A stretch of DNA of 64,000 nt, taken from contig CM071600.1 of assembly GCA_036435485.1 (NCBI GenBank), positions 115,932,046 to 115,996,045 of the forward strand, in the 5' to 3' direction. The position numbers and the translations under genes were made by a program. This document shows positions 57,234 through 64,000 of this stretch, piece by piece; within the stretch, counting starts at the first letter, position 1, and each line of letters begins with the position of its first letter. This stretch comes from Saposhnikovia divaricata (taxonomy: Eukaryota > Streptophyta > Magnoliopsida > Apiales > Apiaceae). Below the pieces are notes generated by a model that saw only the letters and a program-made list of their open reading frames with translations, had not been told where the DNA came from and made no database searches.

Positions 57234-57539
57234 TGACGCCCCGGGATCCGGGGTCAAGGATCCGGGCCGTCAAGGTCCAATTTCCGATCAATATCAATAT
57301 CTCTGTAATCTTTTTTTTTTTTATAATAATTAAATAAATAAGCAGTTAACCCCACACTAATACGCACACCCACCAGTCATAAGCTCATAGAACAACAACC
57401 ACAATATTTAAAAGTTTTAAAGTTAACAGTTATTACAAGCCCAGAATTTACTAAGTACATTGTTGAACAAAGCTTCTACATGAAGCACTTCAACAACTAA
57501 AGTTTATTACAATTTACACACTTAATTTACATAAGTATA

Positions 57540-57644
57540 CTAAGCCTCTCCGCTTGTCACTACCTCGGGGATGGTCGCCAGCACTCGCTCAAAAGGTCGC
57601 CTTTCCCTTACCCTCTTGCGGGGTGTGGTACGTAGTATCGGCAT
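57540..57644 (-). CDS. Short arginine-rich ORF in the LTR of element 2
   Basis: Thirty-four codons, MPILRTTPRKRVRERRPF through ATIPEVVTSGEA. The preceding in-frame residues QLGR and the pattern R-x-T-x-RK-x-V and I-x-EV match the short ORF of element 1 at 35678-35770. As this is the 3' LTR copy, the functional copy would be in the 5' LTR outside the window. Confidence 0.4.
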   Translation of the reverse strand: MPILRTTPRKRVRERRPFERVLATIPEVVTSGEA

Positions 57645-57653
57645 GCGACCTAG

Positions 57654-58257
57654 CTGCTATATACATAAGTAGCAAGAGTGAGCTATAATAGCTCAGCAAG
57701 ATCATACTGTAACTAAAATTTAAAATGTGAACAAGTATACGTATATGTATATGCATATGTAATAGCAGGAAACAATTAAAATCCTTAAGGAAGAGTAAAG
57801 CTCTTATTTAATAATACATCATCCACTCACTATTATAGGAAAGAAATCTATATTAATATAATATCAGTTTTTCTTCATCTGCCACCATAATACCATCATC
57901 TCATATCATTATTCTGGTTTCAGTATTGAAATCTACAATAATATAATATCAGTTTTTCTTCATCTGTAACTATCATTCCATCATCTCATATCATTGTTCT
58001 GTTTTCAGTATAGCAATCTGAAAACCATTGTCTACACTTTCTTTTCAAAACATTGGGGATATCTGCTGTCGCCTGATACGTTAGGACGATGATCAGTCGC
58101 CTAATCGTATCTGCTCTCTTTTTACTACCGGTAGAAGGAATGAAAATCATCCCTGGAGGAAGGCCACCTGCTAACATCCTCCCTTGGCATCTTCGTGCCG
58201 TAATAAAAATAATAAATGCTGGACTGTGTCGCACACAGCCCTGACACAGCCACTTAC
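57654..58257 (-). promoter_or_regulatory. Candidate leader intron in the LTR of element 2
   Basis: Minus-strand donor GC|GTAAGTGGC at 58257 and acceptor AGCAG|CTAGG at 57654, with GCTCACTCTTGCT upstream of the acceptor. All three match element 1. The length would be 604. Confidence 0.4.
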
Positions 58258-60711
58258 GCAAGTCTGTTGCAATCCCCCTCTTTATCACATCATTATTCTT
58301 TTTTTTTTTAAAATATCATTCCACATTTCCATTTTCTCACTTTCATTTTCACATATCATTCTCTCATATCATTTCCATTCTCGCACATTACTTCTATAAA
58401 ATATATATATATATCATAAGGCTTTGATTATGATTCAGACCTCTCTTTCAAATTCAGAAATCAAATATACTTTTATATTCGTAAAATATTCCATTTATTT
58501 TAAGAGTAATGCATGTTAATCAAATAATGTTTATTAAACCACTGATACTCAATAAGAACATTTTTAATATAATATTATAACCATATAACCCTCGATAACA
58601 ACTGATACCATTCTCTCTTATTCTCTTAATCATAAGGCATGTTCAATTCATGCATAATCATCTCTATACATATCCATCTCATACTCTCATTCATATTCAT
58701 ATACCTCTTATACTCATATCCATATTCATATACATCTTCGTATATCTTTCGTTTCAATATTAATACTCAAGGAAGACAATTTCTTCACAATATAGTAATA
58801 ATAGCATCACATATATATTTCACAAAATCAAGTTTCTTTGTGAAGATAAGTAGTTTTACAAATAGGGATAGAAGAAATCTTGCCTCGATTTCGATATCCT
58901 GACGGTATGGCTCGTCCCTCTTCCGGAGTTTCTATAAACACAAAAGGACCGTCGTTAGAACCACATCTCTTACTCACTACACTCTTGTATAACCTTACCT
59001 TTTGAAACTTTAATATATGTTTAACGTATTCTTATTACCCCAAAGGTTCAAGAACTTAACCATTTATAACCTAAGTCGAAGTTTCAGGGTTTTTCACCAT
59101 TTCCCTTAACGACCACACTCGACTGTAGAATTTCTTATAATTTTTAAATTTCGAATTTTAATGTAAGGTCAACTGGAAATAGTTCTTTGACCACACTACT
59201 ATCATCTCCCAAAATTTCGTGACTTTTAACAATGTTAAGGTATGGTAATTGTAACCTCAAGCTTGATACATTTACAGTTTCTCGGTTTCTGAACCGCTTT
59301 CACTAAAACTGACTTTTCTCCTAAACCGTTCATCAGATTTTAACGCACCTTATATCAAAACGATCTATGAACTACGCTCTATCATTTCATAGTTAATTAG
59401 GAACCTGGACAGTAGGGTACCATACGGATGCAGGGGGTCCAAAACAGGGCAATTTACATCCTAACGAAAATCGGGCATTATAACGGCTATAATTTCGTAC
59501 TTTCCATAAATCCAACTCCTCCAAATCAATTATCAAACACCATAATCATCACCTACACCATGTGGTATTCTTCACCAGCCATGGTTACAAGTCCACAACA
59601 CACAATTTCCACATCAAAACAAACCACTTATAACACATACTCATTATAAACTTTACATTAACAACACTTAACTACTAATCACTTCCATATCTACCATAAA
59701 TACAAAAGGGCAAGGGTTGTTATACCTCTTTGAAGCTTGAAGAACACTTAATAATCCTTGGACACACCTTGAACAACCTTGAATTAGCTTGGATTAACTA
59801 AAGGAGCCATGAAAAACAAGTTAGTTTCTTAAAGTTACTATTCATGCACTATTCATCATCACCTTCAATGAATTTATTACCTTGCTAGATGATGTTGGTT
59901 GGCCTTGAAACTTTGTGCTAGTCTTAATCTATTCCCCAAGAAGCTCCATGATTTTTCTCTTGATTTCTTGTTGATTTTTGCTAGGGTTTTGAATTTTATT
60001 TTTTCTTGTTTTTCTTGCTTTTGGCCGAATGGATGTAATGGATGGGGGAGAGGTTTTTCTCTTGCTTATTTGATCTTATCTTGGCTAATCTTGTTTAATC
60101 TAGAGTGTTATGGAAGCCTTGGTAAAAAATCTAGGTGTTAAAAGACTAATCTACCCTTAATTTGGTTTAGTGGAAGATGACATCATTAACATGATTTCAT
60201 AATTCTCTTTTTTCTTGATTTCTTTTCTAATTATAATGCTAGTACTCTTGGTAATTATAATGGGGTATGTATCCTGGTTATTTTATAAAATCTTGGTTGC
60301 TTAATCTCCATATTCGTCTAATTGTGGTTCGTTTCGAATGTACCTCATTATCTCAGTGGTTTTGAAATCATTTAACAATCCAAATTCCATTGGTATTCTC
60401 TTAACTTAATAATCCCCTGGCTCAAATCTAAATTCACTAATCCCTCAATATATAATTCTTATAATGTTTCCATGCTCCTTAATGTCCAATAGAAGCTTAT
60501 TCGAAATCAAAATCCTCAAAAATCAAAATTCAGGAATTTCTAAAATCCATCGTTATTTCGAGTCACTTATTTTCAATGTACAACACTAATATAGTTTTTG
60601 TTTTCTCATTTTCCATCCCTAGTATAGAGTACCTACACACCATTTCCCTGGATTCCTCAAGATCACTATTCATTTGGGCACTGTAGCCTTTCTAACGTTA
60701 GGGTTATTACA

Positions 60712-60726
60712 GTCTTCCCCCCTTAA
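60712..60726 (-). other. Polypurine tract of element 2
   Basis: Minus strand TTTTAAGGGGGGAAGAC region abuts the LTR start TGTAATAACC, parallel to element 1. Confidence 0.8.
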
Positions 60727-61360
60727 AAGGATTCCGTCCCGGAATCATGTTGGAAATGTCCATAAGTATCTTTCTCCTTCACACCTTCTAACTTCCACAC
60801 TATTTCCTTTATCTTTTTTTCCTTCTATAATATATCTATCTTGTTTGCGCAGAAATATACTAACATAACTTCCTTGTCATTCATCAACATGCCATTTAGT
60901 TTATCAATAGCAGTCCTTTTACTGTCTTTTCCTCACAAATCTCCTCCTGTTTCAAGTCATTCCAGTTATCTCGTCTCTCCTTCCTCTTTTGACGAAGATA
61001 TCCGCCACTACATTGACCTTTTCTGAATGGTAGTGTATCTCACTTATGGTTTGACCATCTTCTGATCTCTATCATGACATAAATATTAATTCCTCAATAT
61101 TCCCATAGTTCCTCTCTGTAAAATTTTCCAGAAAATAAGCTCTAATAATATTCTTTAAAACAATTGTAAGAAAATACTACCTATAACATATATTTCCTGT
61201 TCGTCTCAACGAGCTTGTGTTTTCCCAAAACACTCCTACTTTTCTTTTCATAACGTTTCCTAGCCCTTAGCAGATACTGATTTTCCTTATCTATATTATT
61301 AACTTATTTATTCCATTAATTGATTAAGTCGATCCTTAGCCAAAGATTTACACACCAAAT
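60727..61360 (-). pseudogene. Pol remnant of element 2
   Basis: Only one recognisable piece, at about 60970-61050 on the minus strand: EIHYHSEKVNVVADIF, the end of gypsy RNase H. The rest of the 630 bases has no protein signature. It shows that pol was lost by deletion, rather than never having been present. Confidence 0.6.
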
Positions 61361-62665
61361 TTAAATCAAAAAGCAAGTACCTGTATCCGCATCTGGTTTT
61401 GTCAACGCTTCCCCTAAGGTCATGTTGTACACTCTAGCAGTAGGCCTATTTGAAGCAGCCCCACTCTGTCCTGACGCGTATGACCCACCTGAACGGCAAT
61501 CTCTAGCAATGTGTCCTAGTTTCCCACACTGGTAACACTTAACATCTCTTTTAGGGTTTGCATCAGTTGATGGGCACTGGTTAAGGTAGTGTCCTTTTTG
61601 TCCACACTTAAAACAAGTTACTCCCAGCACTCTACAGACTCCTATATGCTTCTTACCACACGTCTCACAATCTGGTAATGGTGGTCGTGATTGATTGGAC
61701 TGAAATGTTCCCGAAGATTTTCCACCCTGACTCACCGTCTCACTAGTAGTCTTGTTACCCCCCGACTTTCCCACAAATTGAGATTTTTGTCCTTTACCTC
61801 CTTTGTTAAAGTAGCTTCCCTCACTTGAACCTCCTTTTGGGCCCTCAAATCTTCTTTTCTTATTCTCTCGACCTATTTGAGCCTGCTCACTCTCGGCCTC
61901 TATAATTGATGCCTTTTGAACCACTGCAGCATAATCAGTTAACTCAAATGGGGCCACTCTCGTTCGTAACCAGGGTTTCAACCCTTGTTGAAACCTTTTT
62001 GCACGTTGTTCTTCACTACGCACAAACTCGGGAACAAACCTCGACAGTTCTGTAAATTTATTTTCATACTCTGCCACTGTTAGGTTATCCTGTTTTAACT
62101 CCAGAAACTTTAATTCCATTTGGTTTTCTAAATACCTAGGAGAATACTTTTCTAGGAACACCCTAGTGAAACGCTCCCAGGTTATCACTCCCGCTTCCTC
62201 TAGGTTCTTCCTAGCTTCCCACCAGTAATTCGCCTCTCCCTTTAGGAGATAGGCTGCAAAAACTGTTTTCTGATCTTCCTCTATCCTCAGTATTTCGAAA
62301 GCTTTCTCCATTTCTTTTAGCCATGCCCTGGCTACTACTGGGTTAGTGGTTCCCTCGAATTCTGGGGGCTTTAATGACTTAAAGGCACGAAAGGAACTAG
62401 CTGCCTGATTGGGGAGAACAGGTGGTGGTTGAGGATTCTGTGGATTTGTTAAATTCTGCCTTAATAAGTCCATGAATTGGGCAAAGGGATCACCTCCCGG
62501 ATTCCTTTGTTGGCCAGTTGATTCCTCTTCTCCTTCTTCATGATTTTCTTCATTATGAGCATTTTCGTTCAGTCTAGTACCTTCGATATTTCGACTTCTT
62601 TCGTCTCTCTCATTTTCCCTTGCATTCGCTCTACTGTCACGTCTAGGCGGCATAATTCTGTACAT
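61361..62665 (-). CDS. Gag of element 2, intact
   Basis: An open minus-strand frame of 434 codons; the conserved start is probably MPPRRDSRANAREN at 62653, matching element 1. An acidic N-terminal region is followed by the gag core SFRAFKSLKPPEFEGTTNP, AWLKEMEKAFEIL, YLLKGEANYWWEARKNL, FLELKQDNLTVAEYENKF, RFQQGLKPWLRTRVA, then a basic linker. Two CCHC knuckles, CFKCGQKGHYLNQC and CYQCGKLGHIARDC, follow, with an unusual upstream CETCGKKHIGVC. The frame then passes NMTLGEALTKPD and ends soon after, where protease would start. Gag is in the particle-forming role; it could package its RNA if another element supplies pol. Confidence 0.88.
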   Translation of the reverse strand: MYRIMPPRRDSRANARENERDERSRNIEGTRLNENAHNEENHEEGEEESTGQQRNPGGDPFAQFMDLLRQNLTNPQNPQPPPVLPNQAASSFRAFKSLKPPEFEGTTNPVVARAWLKEMEKAFEILRIEEDQKTVFAAYLLKGEANYWWEARKNLEEAGVITWERFTRVFLEKYSPRYLENQMELKFLELKQDNLTVAEYENKFTELSRFVPEFVRSEEQRAKRFQQGLKPWLRTRVAPFELTDYAAVVQKASIIEAESEQAQIGRENKKRRFEGPKGGSSEGSYFNKGGKGQKSQFVGKSGGNKTTSETVSQGGKSSGTFQSNQSRPPLPDCETCGKKHIGVCRVLGVTCFKCGQKGHYLNQCPSTDANPKRDVKCYQCGKLGHIARDCRSGGSYASGQSGAASNRPTARVYNMTLGEALTKPDADTGTCFLI

Positions 62666-63186
62666 AACAATAGTCCTTATTAATTACCCGAATTTGGGTT
62701 ACTATATACATCATTTCTATATACACAATTATATCATTAATTAGCTCATTTGCACATCACAATATCTTTATCACGCGATTTACATCTAGTTGTACCATAA
62801 CTTTAGTAGGTAGTTGTATCGCCCTTAACACGATAGCCTTTTCATTAAGTCAATCACCTTTTATACATCAATATTTCTGAGTCTCAACATTTATTATATT
62901 ATAAAAAAAAATGCAGCAAAAATTTAGATAGAAATGCACAAACTTCATTAATGTACATAAATATTTTACAATTTGGGTACAACATCTTTTACTGCTAATA
63001 ATATATATCATCTAATACAAGGTTCGAAACCCAAAACATAGTCGTACATACTAATCCGATATCACCAAAAGTACTACTAGCTGTCCTCTAATCAGACTGG
63101 GATTAAAACAGTGAACAACTAAACTAATCCCCAAAATGACATCAACAAGATGACTAGTCTGATTAGTGACAAACTACTATCCCGGC
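62666..63186. other. Spacer between the extra ORF and gag of element 2
   Basis: Non-coding, AT-rich. The matching spacer in element 1 is 33868-34289. Nothing else recognised. Confidence 0.5.
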
Positions 63187-64000
63187 TCACACCCCTGCCC
63201 TGACAACATCCCGTATCTGGACTACCATGGTAGTAACCGTATCAACTATCTGGGCCCTCCATGCCGGGTCTCCTCCATCACCCAACAACCTCCTAATATC
63301 TCCTAATGCTCGTAGCTCAATACTGATCATCCCCAGAGACATCCCATCCGGGATAACCCCTCCTCTCCCTCTCTCTAACCTCTGTAGAAGGGTGTCTATA
63401 GTCCTGCGGGACTCCTCCAACTGTCCCTGAAGGGCAAAGTACTCGGTCAATAAGGTAGCTGAAAGTGAGTCACCCGCCGGTAAAGGTGCCTCCTGAGGGG
63501 GTACAGATAGGGGAGGTGCATCCACAGGTGGAGGTGGTGGAGGTGCAAAGGGTGGGGATGGAGGAACCGACTCTGTCTCAGCATCCTCTGAAGGATCCTC
63601 CTCCTCCTCAAAAAAACCAAAATGCCCTGGAGGGGTAAACTGCTCAAAAGGATCATCTATAGGGTCAGGACTAGGTAGAGGGGATGGAACTGGTGACGGC
63701 ACTGGGATGGGTCGGACAGGAGTGAGAACCATCTGAATATCCCTCCACTCAATCGGCTCCTCAGGTATAACTGACAACCTAGGCCTCTTACGCAGTGGCC
63801 TCTCCTCCTCAGGGATCTCCGATCTCACTCTGGAAGGACCTGCCTCGTCAGATCCTGTAGAAGGTCTACCCATATATGGCACTAGGGCCACAGCATCTCT
63901 CCGTCTCTGCTCCTCTGCCTCCTCTCTCTCTAATCGCTCTCTAGCCGCCGCCCGGCGTCTCTCCCTGAGGTCCTCAACTGCATACTCGGGGACCTCTACC
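63187..64000 (-). CDS. Extra ORF between 5' LTR and gag of element 2 (ORF0), open to the window edge
   Basis: The minus-strand frame is open from the window edge (64000) to the stop at 63187, at least 271 codons; the start is outside. At the edge it reads an Arg/Glu-rich helix (REREEAEEQRRRDAVALV), then EEERPLRKRPRLSVIPEEP, which includes a basic cluster resembling a nuclear import signal, followed by proline-rich segments (PVPSPVPSPLPSPDP and a run of eight prolines in PPFAPPPPPP). The tail has TEYFALQGQLEESRRTIDTL, coiled-coil-like, then SIELRALGDIRRLLGDGG to VRDVVRAGV-type residues. The ESRR and IELRA motifs are shared with element 1. No known domain. It occupies the same place, strand and distance from gag as ORF0 of element 1, so it is unlikely to be chance. 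Confidence 0.65.
   Translation of the reverse strand, partial: VEVPEYAVEDLRERRRAAARERLEREEAEEQRRRDAVALVPYMGRPSTGSDEAGPSRVRSEIPEEERPLRKRPRLSVIPEEPIEWRDIQMVLTPVRPIPVPSPVPSPLPSPDPIDDPFEQFTPPGHFGFFEEEEDPSEDAETESVPPSPPFAPPPPPPVDAPPLSVPPQEAPLPAGDSLSATLLTEYFALQGQLEESRRTIDTLLQRLERGRGGVIPDGMSLGMISIELRALGDIRRLLGDGGDPAWRAQIVDTVTTMVVQIRDVVRAGV

Larger units (their letters stand above)
57234..60711 (-). repeat. 3' LTR of element 2 (3478 bp)
   Basis: Minus strand TGTAATAACCCTAAC to GATCCCGGGGCGTCA. Both edges are set by TG/CA and by the adjacent polypurine tract. It is related to but clearly different from the LTR of element 1, sharing short conserved blocks only. Confidence 0.85.
57234..64000 (-). mobile_element. 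Second Tekay-like element (element 2), gag-only, extends past the window
   Basis: Minus strand: 3' LTR 57234-60711, polypurine tract, a short pol remnant, an open gag, a 520-base spacer and an open extra ORF running off the right edge. Protease, reverse transcriptase and integrase are missing. The pattern matches the plant TR-GAG type of non-autonomous LTR elements. Left flank is GTTTG (57229-57233); the right duplication is not in view. Confidence 0.8.

Noticed and set aside
63187..63891. Treating ORF0 of element 2 as a host gene
   Set aside because: It lies inside an LTR element, on the same strand and at the same distance from gag as the related frame in element 1.
1..64000. CRISPR array, bacterial operon or phage-type system
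   Set aside because: Introns, plant retroelements and MITEs show a plant nuclear sequence; no regularly spaced repeats with unique spacers are present.

Overview
The window is plant nuclear DNA, almost certainly from a eudicot. It is AT-rich, host genes have GT-AG introns, and the same families of transposons recur in layers. I cannot fix the plant family from sequence alone. About two thirds of the window is identifiable transposon sequence. Only two loci look like intact host genes: a DIVARICATA/SHAQKY-type MYB transcription factor (9181-10368, plus, two exons, 279 aa) and a DUF616 (TOD1/MUCI70-type) Golgi-type glycosyltransferase (19610-22161, minus, four exons, 459 aa). A split RPA70-like OB-fold gene (16624-17744) and a RING-finger gene (41857-43480) are recognisable but damaged.

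Layout. 1-4190: 3' end of an Athila-like Ty3/gypsy element with a late plant-transposon-protein ORF, repeated polypurine motifs and a truncated 3' LTR. 4207-5100: 3' end of a Ty1/copia element. 5110-5306: tail of a hAT transposase. 6769-7846: two short copia-type LTR/primer-site remnants and a MITE. 8640-10690: MYB locus. 10803-12121: a Stowaway MITE, then a small minisatellite split by a second copy of the first MITE. 13670-15780: a dispersed repeat and a degenerate tandem array. 16624-17744: RPA-like gene. 18924-19079: a foldback palindrome. 19610-22161: DUF616 gene. 22440-23491: Helitron pieces with a nested Stowaway.

23616-40115 is a three-layer nest. A small Helitron was hit by an internally deleted LINE (imperfect 14-bp target duplication). 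The LINE was then hit by a 15.1-kb minus-strand Tekay/Del-like chromovirus with 4.4-kb LTRs (perfect 5-bp duplication ATTGG). 40165-48747 looks like a second copy of that Helitron, split by about 8 kb that holds the intron-containing RING gene and a 5'-truncated minus-strand copia element. 50307 onward is another Helitron 3' end beside an unrecognised ORF. 53041 to the right edge is a second nest: CACTA transposon, then a Tat-lineage gypsy element, then a second Tekay-like element that has lost most of pol but keeps an open gag.

The most interesting signal is in the two Tekay-like elements, whose LTRs are clearly different families. Both have an extra ORF between the 5' LTR and gag (34290-35250 and 63187-64000+). 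It is an acidic/proline-rich protein with a coiled-coil-like C-terminal part and a shared IELRA motif. Both LTRs also keep, in the same order, a GC|GTAAGTGGC donor-like site, the block GCGACTGATCATCGT, a GCTCACYCTTGCT branch/pyrimidine-like block, an acceptor-like CAG|CTAGG site, and then a short arginine-rich ORF beginning with related residues. This is consistent with a conserved spliced leader plus an additional retroelement protein, a combination I do not know as an established feature of this lineage.
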